A DNA stretch of 64,000 nucleotides from NCBI GenBank assembly GCA_008729055.1, contig SDUX01000004.1, positions 744,001 through 808,000 of the forward strand. The letters run 5' to 3'. The notes below the pieces were generated by a model. It was not told where the DNA came from. It saw only the letters and a program-made list of their open reading frames with translations, and searched no databases. A program made the position numbers and the translations under genes. How positions within the stretch are numbered: position 1 is the first letter of the stretch; the number at the start of each line of letters is the position of its first letter. This stretch comes from Pyropia haitanensis. Lineage: Eukaryota > Rhodophyta > Bangiophyceae > Bangiales > Bangiaceae. This document shows positions 24,692 to 35,015 of the stretch, one piece after another.

Positions 24692-25898
24692 GCAGTGCCT
24701 GCTAAACCGTCTCAAAAAATTCTTGCTTTTCCTTTGCTTGGGCCGGCCCGCAAGCAGTTGTCACCGTCTGTTTCGACAGTGTGAGCCCCGATTTTTCTCA
24801 GTTTTTTTGTTTTTCATTTACATGGGTGCCTTTCGGTCCATCGACGGAGTTCATCCCATACGGACAGAAGCGCATGGAGCTCAGCTGTCTGGCCATAGAA
24901 AATCACCGATGGCGACGGACCGAAACGCTTCACTGCAGGGCTCCATGCAATCCGCACCTTGGGACGTTTGCAATGACCGCAAGGTGGCTTGTGGTCGCCG
25001 CAAACCATCTTGCGGAGTCGCCTCTGCATGGGCCATTGCGGCGAAAATCTCCCGCACTCTGCGGGGCCCGGTGGTAAGAAAAGTGACGTCGAGGGAGACG
25101 CCTTGACGAGGCGCTTGACGACCCGGCTTGGGCGGACGGCGTAGCGCGAAGGGGTGGCACCCTCTTCCTCCCCCCCCCCCTCCACTCCGCTCAACCGCTT
25201 CTCTGCCCGCAGGTAGCCCCCTTACCTTCACTCCCCCACGCCCGTCCGCTCTTTCCCCGTTCTCGTCCGTGGGGGTCGCAGTGATGACGGCTCTTTGGGG
25301 CGCTGCGGAGCGGCAGCCACTGCAGGCTGTGGTAACTGGTAACGGTGGCGCTGTGCGGGGATGGTGCCCGCCGTCAACTTCGCTTCAGCCGATAGTAGCT
25401 CCCTCTCCCGCCTCCCCCTTCCCTCAGCACGCCTCCGCTTCCCCCTCGCTCTCGACGGTAGGTATCGCCATGGAAGCGGCATCCACTGAGGCGTAGAAGC
25501 CGGACCCTGATTGCCTGCGGCAGGAGGTGGAAATACTCCGCCTTGAGGTGTGCGGCTCGACTGCGGTGCTGTTGCAGGTAAACGAGCAGCTACTGTCTCA
25601 GCGGAAGAGCGAGAACCCGGCGCTGGTCCAGGTAGCCAGGACGGCCCAGGGCTTCGAACACCTGTTCCGTCCTGGTCTCTGATTGGGTACGCTGCGACGG
25701 TCGTTGACCGTCGCGGCGTGGGAGATTTCCACAAAGGGTCGCGCAAGAATGGCTGACTTGCGGAACAAGCAGACTCCACAGAAAAATCTTGCTTGTCCCG
25801 CAGACTGGCTTGCGTGAAAGCAAGATCCGACGCAAGCCCGCAAGGGGCACCGCAACCGAAAAAGCAGGTTTTTTTTGAGACGGTTTAGCAGGCACTGC
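24692..25898. mobile_element. 1.2-kb DNA-transposon-like element with terminal inverted repeats
   Basis: The ends are perfect 28-bp inverted repeats (24692-24719 and 25871-25898) starting GCAGTGCCTGCTAAACCGTC and running into an A run. Similarity continues with mismatches to about 60 bp (TGCTTTTC, then CCCGCAAGC versus GCGGGCTTGC). The interior is less GC-rich than neighbouring genes. No transposase domain was recognised, and I find no convincing target-site duplication (left flank ctcccgt, right flank gccgcct). CAGTG/CACTG termini occur in hAT- and Tc1-like elements, but the superfamily cannot be settled. It is probably non-autonomous. It ends 250 bp before the MAT1 start codon. Confidence 0.65.
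25284..25682 (+). pseudogene. Coiled-coil ORF inside the element, interrupted by TAG
   Basis: One frame runs from the ATG at 25284 (MTALWGAAERQPLQAVVTGN) through an in-frame TAG at 25494-25496 to TGA at 25680-25682. The part after the TAG is strongly protein-like (DCLRQEVEILRLEV..., VNEQLLSQRKSENPALVQVA), with heptad spacing typical of a coiled coil. Either it is a decayed captured gene fragment, or a 39-nt GT-AG segment (25458-25496, GTAGGT...GCGTAG) is spliced out, which would remove the stop and keep the frame. Family unknown. Confidence 0.4.
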
Positions 25899-26147
25899 GC
25901 CGCCTGGACGGAACCCTCCCTTTGGCTGTTTCCCTCAACTCTGCAGCGCTCGTTTTGGTGCTCTCCCTTCCTCTTCCCCGCTGTATTCCCCTGTCGGTTC
26001 TTTCCCCGTGTCTCCCCCACGCCCGTCTATACGTGCGTTCTCCTTGCCCTCTTTGTGTCTTCCCGTCCCTTGGCTGGTCTTGCCCGTTGTCCCCTCCCCG
26101 GCGCGACCGCCCGGCCACCCGCCCGTCCGCCCGCCCACCCACCCGCC

Positions 26148-27172
26148 ATGCCCACCTCTGCCCTCCAACCATGGGAGGATGACTCTGGCGCCGTGCAGCG
26201 CGAGCGCGACGTCCGCCGGCGGGTGCTCAAGATCTACAACGCCACCGCCGAGGACTTCCCCACCGCCGCCGCGCACGACGACTACCTCGAGACCATCGAG
26301 GAGGTGGTGGCGAACCTGGTCACCGGCACGGACGTGCCCGCCACCAACGCCCGCCTGTCGGCACACCGCGCTGCCAACGAGGCGGCCATCGCCGCCGCCG
26401 CCGCCCGCCGCGCCGACGCGGACCGCGCCGCCGCCGAGGCGCTCGCCACCGCCGAGCGGTCGCGCGCCGCGCGGCTCGCCGCCGCGCACGCTGCCGACGC
26501 GGCCGCCGCGGCGGCGGCGCGCGCCGACCGGGAGCGCGCCGCCCGCGAGGCGCTCGACGCGATGGAGGAGGCGGACGGGCCCGCCGCGCGGCGGCGGCGC
26601 GCGGCGGCGGCCAAGCGTGAAAAGGGGGAGCGCCGCCGCGCGGAGCGGGAGCGGGCGGCCAAGGCCGCCGCGGCGGGGGGGGGGCGGCCAAGGTCAACCG
26701 CTTCCTCACGCCGGCCGTGGGGGGGGGGGGGGCGCCTGGGGGGGCACGCCGGGCGTGACGCCGGGCATGCTGCTGGGGGGGGGGGTAACGCCGGGCATGG
26801 CGGGCGGGCTGATGGCGGGGGGGGGGGGGTGACGCCGGCCGCCAGGGGGGGGGGGGGTACGCCGCCGCCACCCCGTCGGCGCGGTCGGGGGGGGCGGGGG
26901 GGGGGGGGGGCGCCGCCAAGGCGGGTGGCAAGGCCGACGTCCACGCCCGCGCGCGGGCGGGCGGGTGGGATAAGCGGGTGGTGCGGCGGCGGGCGTGGCA
27001 AGAGTTTACCGACACGCTCGCGGGGGGGGGTGAGCGGCCGCCGCGGCGCTCGCAAAGACGGGGTGGGGGGGCGAGGGGGTTGGTTGGGGGTGGCGAAGTG
27101 TGGTCGCTTGCAGAGCGGGGAGAGGCGCGGGCGGACGGCGATGGGTTGGGGGGGGAGCGGTACGGGGATTGA
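26148..27172 (+). CDS. MNAT1: MAT1 / TFB3, CDK-activating kinase assembly factor; frameshifts
   Basis: The N-terminal half matches MAT1 just after its RING finger: LQPWEDDSGAVQRERDVRRR, RVLKIYNATAEDF (about residues 25-37), HDDYLETIEEVVANLV, then a long Ala/Arg/Glu coiled coil (residues 65-165). The C-terminus AGGWDKRVVRRRAWQEFTDT near 26967-27016 matches the conserved MAT1 end that contacts cyclin H/CDK7. Between them, at G runs from 26676 to 26910, the coding-like text changes frame (AAKVNRFLTPAV; TPGVTPGMLLGGG), net one base missing. The stop is either a TGA at 27031 if one more G is present, or 27172 as written. MAT1 holds CDK7-cyclin H together within TFIIH for transcription and repair. 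The N-terminal RING finger is not seen. Confidence 0.82.
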
Positions 27173-27852
27173 AGGCTGCGGCGGTCGCCGAGGGCGGGAC
27201 AACCGTGGCGGGGGGGGAGGGGGGGGAGGGGCCGGCGTGTGCGCCACGGTGCCGACCGCCACCGCCGCCGGCCGGCACTGCCGCCTCGACGTGGCCGTGG
27301 CGCTGCCCGCCCACAGACTGGTGGGAGGTGTTGGGGGGGAGGGCGGTGTGCTGCCGTCGCCGAGGGGGGGCCGCCGCCACGTACCCCGCCCCCCCTCCCT
27401 GCCGTTGTCGCGTCGCTGCCACCGCGGACGCCGCCCGTGGGTTGGCGGCCGCCGCCGCCGCCGCCACCGCCGCCGCCACCGCCGCCGCTACGGCCGTCGC
27501 GGTCGCGACACCACTTCTCCGACGCGCACGCCGCTGGCGCTGCGGCCACGGCCGCCCGGCGCTGCGGTGTCTGCTGCGCCTACCGCGGCGGCCGCTGTCG
27601 CCGCGGCGGCGGCCGTTCCGGCGGGCAGACGCGAGACCCGCCGCCGCCGTCACACTGACCCGTTGTGGCGGGCGACCCGACGCGGGGGCGGGCGGCCACA
27701 CGGCCGCAGCCACTGCGCGGCGGCGCGTCGCCATCGTTCCCTACCCACCCCGCCGTGGTGCTTCCTGCCGGCCGTCGCGGCCGCGTCTGCGCGCGAGCCG
27801 TGGGCACCCGCGGCACCCGACGGTGGTCGTGGTGGTGAGGGTGGTGCGGGGG

Positions 27853-27902
<50 letters not shown>

Positions 27903-30706
27903 CGTTTGTGGGGAGTGGCGGTGGCGGGCAACGGCGGCGGTGGCGGTGGCGGCGGTGGTGCTGCTGGCTGGAGGGCGGGGGGACGGCGGCGGTGCGCGTT
28001 TCGATGGGCTGCGTCGGCGGTGGTGCGTTGCAGGAGCAGCGGTCGTAGGTGTCTTTTGAGAGGGAGGACGGCGTGCCGGCGGCGGGGGCGCCGCTTGTTT
28101 TGTGTGGCAGGGGGGGGGGAGGGTGGAACGGCGGCAGCGGTGGTGGGACGTGAGGCCAGCCGCGAGACACGGCTCTCTTGGCAATCAAGCACGGAGCGGT
28201 GGCAGCGTGGTTCCGTCTCGGTCGGTTTGCTCCTTCCCGCGCGCGCACGCGGCTCCCGTCGTGTCCCGCGGCGGGCGGCGCAGCGGCCGAGCGGCTGAGG
28301 CGCGTGGGCGCCGCCGGGGAGGCGGGGGGTGGCGGCTGCCGCTGCGTAGGGGGGCGAGGGGGGACGGCCGTGACGGCGGCGGTGCGGTGGAAGACGAGAC
28401 GGCAGGGGCGGTGCGGCTGTTGGTGGCAGGGGTGGCTGCACCAGGGTGTGCTGGCAAGCCTCTCCCCCAGTCGGATGGATGCTCGCTGCGGCCGGTACTC
28501 CTTGGGGCGGGAGGGGCGCGTCGGCCGGGCAGGGCGGAGGCGTGAGGGGCCGTCGCGCCCCCCCCGTCGCTGCCTCGCGGTCGCCACCCCGGCAGCAACG
28601 ACGGCCGCGGGCCGGCGCGCGCGCCCCACGCCGCGGTGTTGTCCGCAGTGGCGGGAACCCCCCCCGGGCTGGCGCGGCCTGCCGCCGTCCACCACACGTC
28701 CACCGCGTTGCCCTCCCCACCGCAGCTGTGCGGCGTCCCTCCCTCCCTCGTCATCTGTCGCTGCGGCAGGTGCGGGCAAGGAGGGGGGGGGGAGGACGAC
28801 CGGCGGCGGCGGGGAGATGCGCCAGTGGCCGCGGCGGCCGCCGACGCGGCGCGCCCGTGGCCGCCGCGGCCGCTGCGACGGGTGCTGACGATGCGGCCGC
28901 CGCCGCCGCGGCCGGCGCGGCGGCGACGTCCGCCGTCGGGACGTCTGCCGTCGGCGGCAGCGACCGCGTGCCGCGGTTGTCGCGACGGGTACGCCGCGGT
29001 CGTCGGGGACGGCCGCGGCCACGTTACTCCTGCCTCCAGCCGCGGGTGTGCCAATAGATACACGTTTATATATTGGCTCGGCCGGGTGCGTGTGTGTCCC
29101 AAGATCGCCACAGCAAGCCGGCCAAACCTTGGGCGCGAGAATGTGCTCGCGCCCAGAACAAGAGAGGGCAAACAGCGTGCCCCGCAAAGGAGGCAGGCAA
29201 GAAGAAGCACTCGCCCACGGTGAGTCTCACGCGGGCGCCAAGCCGGGAAGGTGGGAGGGAGCGTCTCGCGCAGCGCCGAGAGCGCTGGCGCGAGGGCAAA
29301 CGAACGTGCCGGCCGTTGGCGGCCGGCGGTCCCCCCCGCGCCCCCAGCTGATATCCCCCCCGCCCCTGGCTGGAGCGGCGGAGATCCCCCACCCGTGGAG
29401 GGCGGGGACAACTGGCCGGTCGGCGGCTCCCAATCCGCCACCCCTCACAATTAGAGAGAGAGAAGCAATGTCAATAAGCCCACCCGCTTGGCGCAGACAT
29501 AACAGCTTAACACGAACAAACAAGACATAGAGGTACACGGTCAGCGGGGGACGGCAGACGGGCCACCCGTGCGTGGCCTCGTCACTTTGCCCCGATGCGA
29601 ACGGGGTGCTCGACCGGTTGGGGGCGGCTGCGGCTGTGGCGGCAGCCCGGTGATTTCCGACTCCCTGAGCTGCTTGTTGGTTCTTTTTGCGACGAGACGC
29701 TTCAGCACACAATGGCACGAGGGCAAGACGCACCCGCAGCCGGCGGTCGGCTCGCGTGGAGCAACGACGGCAGGGGCAACTGTCCAGCCCAGGGGTGCGC
29801 CCGCAACAGACATCCGACCGGGATGCAGAGTCACTTTCCGTTTGCGGCCTCCGTGCAGAGGAGAGCGGACACGCCCACCGTGGCCGGGAGCGCCGGCCTG
29901 TGGAAGCCATCCGGCACACGGCGACGGACGTGGTGCGCGGCTGGCACGGCGCGCAGCTGGCGTGGCGGCGCCCCCGCCCGAGCGCCGCACGCTTCGCGTC
30001 ACGCCCGCGGCGCGGTGGCGGTCTGACTGGTTGGGGCTGGCGGTGCGCCACGGCCATGAGAAGGCACCCCCACCACGGGAGCCCCCTCCAGGAGGGATTG
30101 GGTCTGCACGCGGGCAGGCCGGCGCGCCTGGCGACGGCCGTTCCTCGCGCGAAGGCACGATCCGAGGAGCTGGGACGTACGGATTTGTCGGATGCGCTGT
30201 GCCACCAGAGCCTTGTCATCGTGCTCGTGCGCTGTGTCCACCGGCCGGATCTGCGCGGTGCACCGGCGGCCTGCCCATGGACGTTATCGAATAGGGACTG
30301 CACGGAGCGGCAAGGGAGCCGACGGGCCCGTCAACGGGAGCGTTGCTACCCTCCGGCGGCAGCCAGAGGTCCTCTCTCCGCGCCGACGGGTGCCCTCGCC
30401 CCCACCATCCACCCACGGCCATGCCGCCGGCTCCCACTCTCGCGGCGCTGCGCCAGGCGCCCCCTTCCCCCCCCCGTCGGTACCCGTACCCGTACCCGTA
30501 GCTGGGCCCGCCGCCCGCCGCTCCGCATCGGTGGGGTGGGCATAAGTAGCGCCGCCCGCGTCGTGGCACCGCCCCCACCGCCGCGCGCCCCGTCTACTCT
30601 CCCTATCCCTTTGCACGCGGCCCGGTTCGCACAAAGACCATCCCCACAACGCCCCGTCTCGCCCCTACCTTGGCTCCTCCCTTGTCTCCCGTGTCCCCGA
30701 GTCGCC
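27173..30706. other. Intergenic region, no confident gene
   Basis: 27173-29000 is GC-rich with G/C runs and CGG repeats; long frames on both strands read as Arg, Pro or Gly and show no domain. A less GC-rich spot at 29050-29080 contains ccaatagatacacgtttata and tatattgg, a TATA-like stretch flanked by CCAAT/ATTGG. 29450-29560 is also less GC-rich. A cccgta microsatellite lies at 30478-30500. The last ~110 bp before 30707 are a C/T-rich leader. Confidence 0.4.
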
Positions 30707-31408
30707 ATGGGCGGTGTCGCGGGTGCCGCCGCCCGCGCGCTCCTGCCCGTCGCCCTCCTGCTCGCGGTCGTCACGGGCGCCACGGCCTGGCACTGGGTAA
30801 ACAAGAGCATCTGGGGTGCGGCGGCTGGCAGCGGCTGGCCAACGGGTGGGCTCCTTGGCGGCCCCTCCTCCCTGCTGGGCGGCTGCCCGACGCAGTGCCG
30901 CCACTTGTTTTGGGGTACACCCATTACGTGTCCGCCCCCGCCAAGGAGGGGACATGCACCCTCTGCAGCAGCCGCACGTACCGGCACAAGGCGGTTCGCA
31001 CCGACGTACCGGGCGGTGTGTGGGGCTGGCTCCGGGGGCTGCCGCCGTGGATAAGGACGCCACCTCTGAGCGCGCCCATCGGCTAGCGCCGCGCCGCGGG
31101 CGACGGGCAGAGTCGTCTGGCCGGGAGTGGCGCGCGCGCCGCCGCAGACGCCTCGAGCCGACAGCGGGTGAGGGCGGAGGGGGAGGGGCCGAAACACCCA
31201 CTTTTTCCCCAGTGCCAAGGGCGGCTACCAGGGGAATCGCCAACGGTGGGGGCCGCCGCAGGCTCCGCTGCCTGTACACGGACCGACCAGAGGGGGGAAG
31301 GGGGGGCCACAGCGCTTCCGACATGAGTGTTTTCTCTATTTTTCTTTCCCGTCGGTCCTGTAGCTGAAGAATGGTCTGCACTTTCATTTTTCTCCCGGTG
31401 AGGTGGAC
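30707..31408 (+). CDS. Membrane-anchored protein, N-terminal exons only; possibly CcmE-like
   Basis: Exon 1 (30707-30796) starts MGGVAGAAARALLPVALLLA and continues VVTGATAWHW, a signal anchor after a C/T-rich leader. A GTAAAC donor follows. A strong acceptor (polypyrimidine, then CCTGTAG) gives exon 2 at 31364-31408 in matching phase 0: LKNGLHFHFSPGEVD, followed by a consensus GTGAGT donor. The anchor followed by L-x2-G-L-x-F-x-F-S-P-x-E-V resembles the start of CcmE, the haem chaperone of cytochrome c maturation (family form ...NLVFFYTPSEV). No downstream exon with the CcmE core or haem-binding His was found. An alternative is unspliced or differently spliced reading through 30832-31086, whose frame encodes GYTHYVSAPAKEGTCTLCSS and ends at TAG 31086. 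Real gene likely; identity weak. Confidence 0.35.
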
Positions 31409-32319
31409 GTGAGTCTCGCGGCGGGTGCGCGGGCGCTCCCGCCCCGCCGCGGCCGACCAAACGCGGCCGAGGCGGGGCGGTCGGCGGGCGGCGCCGCGCC
31501 GTCCTTGACCGTAGCGTCACCACGTCGCGGGCACCGGCGGGGCGCCCCCCACCCCGTCGCCAACCCAGACCGACGGAACTGCGTGGCAGGGCCGCGGCAG
31601 CCGCCGGCACTGGCAAGTAAAGCGGGGGTGGGGGGGGGTTGTCGGCCGGAGAGCCGCCGCGGCTGGGGGAGGGACGGCCCGGGGGAAGAGACTGGCAGGG
31701 CGGGGTACGGTCCCGCCGAGGCGGCGGCAACGGGAAGGAGACGTGCGGGCGCACGCGCGGCGGGGGTGGCGGGCACGCCGGCCGGCCGGCGGCACCGCCA
31801 CGCCCCCGCCGCTGCTCGGTGCGCGCCGGCGGGCCGCGCCGCGCCGCGGCCACGTGGCCACCGGCGGCCGCCGCCGCCGGCCGGGCAGCGGCGGCGGCGG
31901 GCACGCCCGCCGCCGCCGCGGTTCGTGCGCGGCGGCGGGGGCGCCACGGCCGCGCCGCCGGTGGGGCGGCGGCGGCGGCGGCGCCGCCGCCGCGGCCCGT
32001 GGCGCGTGGCGGCTGCCGCGGCGCCCCCCCCCCCCCCCACCCTCCTTCCAGACGTCCCCCCACGCGCCACGCGCTCGCCCCGTCGCCGTGCCTGCTCACC
32101 CCCCCACGCGCCGCCGCCCCCCCCCCCGTGGGTAGGTAGCCGCGGCGGCCACGCGGCCGATCCCCCGCGTGGCGGCGGCCGCCAGCGGGGGCGCCCGCCC
32201 CCCGGCCGCCGGCCCGGCCGCCGGCCGGCCCGGCCGCCGGCCGGCCGCCGGCAGACACGGGTCGCGGCGGCGGCGGCGGGCGGCGTCCTCGTTGAGGTCG
32301 TGCCTCCCCGCGTGGACCG
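31409..32319. other. GC-rich region, 3' of DDB2; no gene resolved
   Basis: Lies downstream of DDB2 (minus) and after the last exon found for the plus-strand gene at 30707. Rich in CGG/CCG and ccggccgg repeats (32205-32260). Any further exons of the 30707 gene would have to lie here or beyond, but none could be recognised. Confidence 0.35.
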
Positions 32320-32792
32320 CTACGGCTGCCGCGTGGTGGCGTACCGCGCGGCAGCCGCCGCCTTCTTCTGCTTCGCCCCGCCGCCACCGCCGCCGCCGCC
32401 GTCGCTGTCGCTGTCGTCGTGGCCGTGGCCGTCGCCACCCGGGTTGACAGGCCGGCGGCGCCACATGGAGGGCCCGCCACCGCCACCGCCGCCACCGCCA
32501 CCGCCGCCACCCCCATCACCGCCGCCGTCGTCGTCGTCGCCGTCGCCGTCTGGCACGGGCGCCCACAGGTACACGCTGTAGCTGCTGGCCGACACGAGCA
32601 CCGCCGCCGCCGGGTGCAGCGCGTTGAGCGTGCAGATGGTCGTCAGCCGCGCGTCCGCCACCGCCGCGGCGTGCGCCCAGTGGCGGCCGTCGGGCGCGTC
32701 AAAGAGGTCCACGGGGTGCACCGTGACCGGGCGGCCGCCCGGCCGCCGCCGCCGCCCCCGCCCGCCACTGCCGCCGCCGGCAGGGGAGGCCG

Positions 32793-32824
<32 letters not shown>

Positions 32825-33704
32825 ACCTCCTCCCCCAGGAAGCGGCCACACACAAACGACGTCTCCCGCCAGTCGTCGGGGTGGGGGTCCCACGCGGCGG
32901 CAAACGCGGCCGGGAAGCCGGGCCAGTCGTGCGAGTGGACGAGCGTCGACGTTGGCGCGGCGGCGGCGGCGGCGGCGTCGGCGGTGGCGCGCGGCGGCGG
33001 CACGGTCGTCTTGGCCACAAAGTCAAACCGGTCGGTGCGCGGCAGCGCCACGGCGCCGACCAGCGCGTGCACGTCGGCCCACACCCACACCCGGTTGGCC
33101 GCGCCCGTCACCAGCAGCCGCGTGCCGGTGTGTGGGGAAAACGCGGCGCCCGTCACCGCCCGGTCGGCCGTGACGCTGCCGAGCGCGCCGCCGATGGCGG
33201 CGCGGCGGCGGCCGCCGCCGCCACCGGCTGCCGCCGGCAGCCGCCGCGCGTCCCACAGCCGCACCGCGCCGTCGTTGCCCGCCGTCGCGAGCAGCCGCCC
33301 GTCGGCCGCGTTGACCGCCACCGCGTTGACCCGCCGGCACGCGTGGGCGCGCCAGCCGCCGGCGACCCGCCGCGGCGCGCGCGGGTCGACGGCGGCGACG
33401 CCGCCGCGGCTGTCGGCCACGTACAGCACGCCCCGCGACGCGTCGGCGGCGACGGCGGTAAAGCCCACCCGCCGCTCGCCGGCGCCGTACCCCGCGTCGG
33501 CGGTGGTGAGCAGCGGCGGCGACGCGGCGGCCGTCTCCAACGCGGCCAGCGGCACGGCGCGGAGGGTGCCGTCGGCGCCGGCCGAGTAGACCGTGTCGGG
33601 TGACCGCGCCGGGTCGGTCGCGAGCGCCGTCACCGCCGCGGACCCGTGCACGCCCGCCGCGGTCGTGATGCGGTCGCCGGCGGCGGCGGCGGTGGTAGGG
33701 GGCA

Positions 33705-33743
<39 letters not shown>

Positions 33744-35015
33744 GCAGCGCGTCGTGGCGCCACACGGCGACCGCGCCCGCCGCGTCGGCGGCAACGACGA
33801 GCCGCGGGTGGGCGGGCGGCAGCGCCAGCGACGCCACCCGCGTCGGCAGCAGCCGCACCGCCGCCGCAACGACCGCGACGGGCGCGGCCGCCAGGCGGTG
33901 CCGCCGCGACAGGCGCCCGCGGGGCGTCGCCGCCGTCGCGCGGGCGGCCAGGTAGTCGGGGGTGGTCAGGAGCGGGCCCGCCGGCGGGTGGGGGTCCCCC
34001 GCCCGCCCCGCGCGCCGCTGCCCCCCCTTGCCGCCGCCGCGGCCACCGCCGCCGGCGGTGGCGGCCGCACCCGCGTCGGCGGCCGCACCGCCGGCGGCAC
34101 GCACGGCCGGCAGCCGGTACGGGCAGGCCGTGAAGAGGTGCCCCGCGGAGCGGCAGAGGTAGCACTCGCGGGCGGGGCAGTGCCGGCGGGCGTGCCACGG
34201 GTCGGCGCCGCAGTAGGCGCAGCGGCCGTCGAGGTAGTTAAAGTGGCCATAGCCGGGGGGGCGCGGCGTCCGGGGGGGGGGGGGGGGGACGCGGCGGCCG
34301 CGTCGACGGCCGGGCCGCCGCTGGGGGGGTGGTGCGGAGCGGAGGGGGGTGGACCGTCGTTGCTGTCATTGTCCCCACCGCCGCCGCCGCTGCCGCTGCC
34401 GCCGCCGCCGCCGCTGCCGCCGCCGCCGCTGCCGCCGCCGCCGCCATTGCTATTCCCCCCACGCAGTGCAGCAGCCGCGGCGGCCGCCGCCGCCACTGTT
34501 GGCGACACGGCTGCTGCACCCGCCGTCCCAGACGCGCCCCCGGCGGCGCCTGGCACCCGCGCTGGCGGCGGCGCGGCGAGCGTCGGCAGCGGCCGCGGCC
34601 GACGCAGCCGCAGTCGCAGCGCCGGCCGTGACGGCGTCGCCGCAGCCGCCGCCGCCGCCGCCGCCGCGGCCGCGGGGGGGGTGGCCAAACCAGCGGCCGC
34701 CGCCGCCGCCGCGGCGGCGCGGCCGCCGCCGCCGCCCCCCCCCGCGCCGGCCGGGCCGCCGCGGCCGCCGCCCGCCGACGGCTCCACCCCACCGTCGTGG
34801 TCGCTCCCGCTGCTACTGCCGTCGCTGCCATGCCAGCTGCTGTCGTGGTCGCTGTCGCTGCCGCTGTCGACGGCATCGCTGCCGCCGCTGCGGCGGCCGC
34901 CGACGCTGCCAGCGTCGCCGCCGCCCCCGCCGCGGCCGCCGTGCGAGACCCGGGGGGGCGGCACGCCACCGGCGTCACCGGCGGCGTCGAGCCGCTCGGA
35001 TGAACGGCGCCGCAT
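32320..35015 (-). CDS. DDB2: DDB2, DNA-damage-binding WD40 protein with tandem zinc knuckles; one frameshift
   Basis: About 898 aa. The ATG at 35015 (MRRRSSERLDAAGDAGG) opens a disordered Ser/Asp and Gly/Ala-rich N-terminus. After a G17 run (34272-34288) the coding frame changes as if one base were missing. It then reads two zinc knuckles near residues 265-300: CAYCGADPWHARRHC and CYLCRSAGHLFTAC (the second is classic CX2CX4HX4C). The WD40 propeller follows, with a DWD box (LATAGNDGAVRLWDARR) for binding DDB1-CUL4, then VTGAAFSPHTGTRLLVTGA, a DFVAKT loop, and the DDB2-specific VHPVDLFDAPDGRHWAH and LNALHPAAAVLVSASSYSVY segments. DDB2 recognises UV photolesions in chromatin and starts global-genome repair. 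Zinc knuckles are known in plant, not animal, DDB2. The tail is acidic then Lys-rich (GAKQKKAAAA). Confidence 0.85.
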
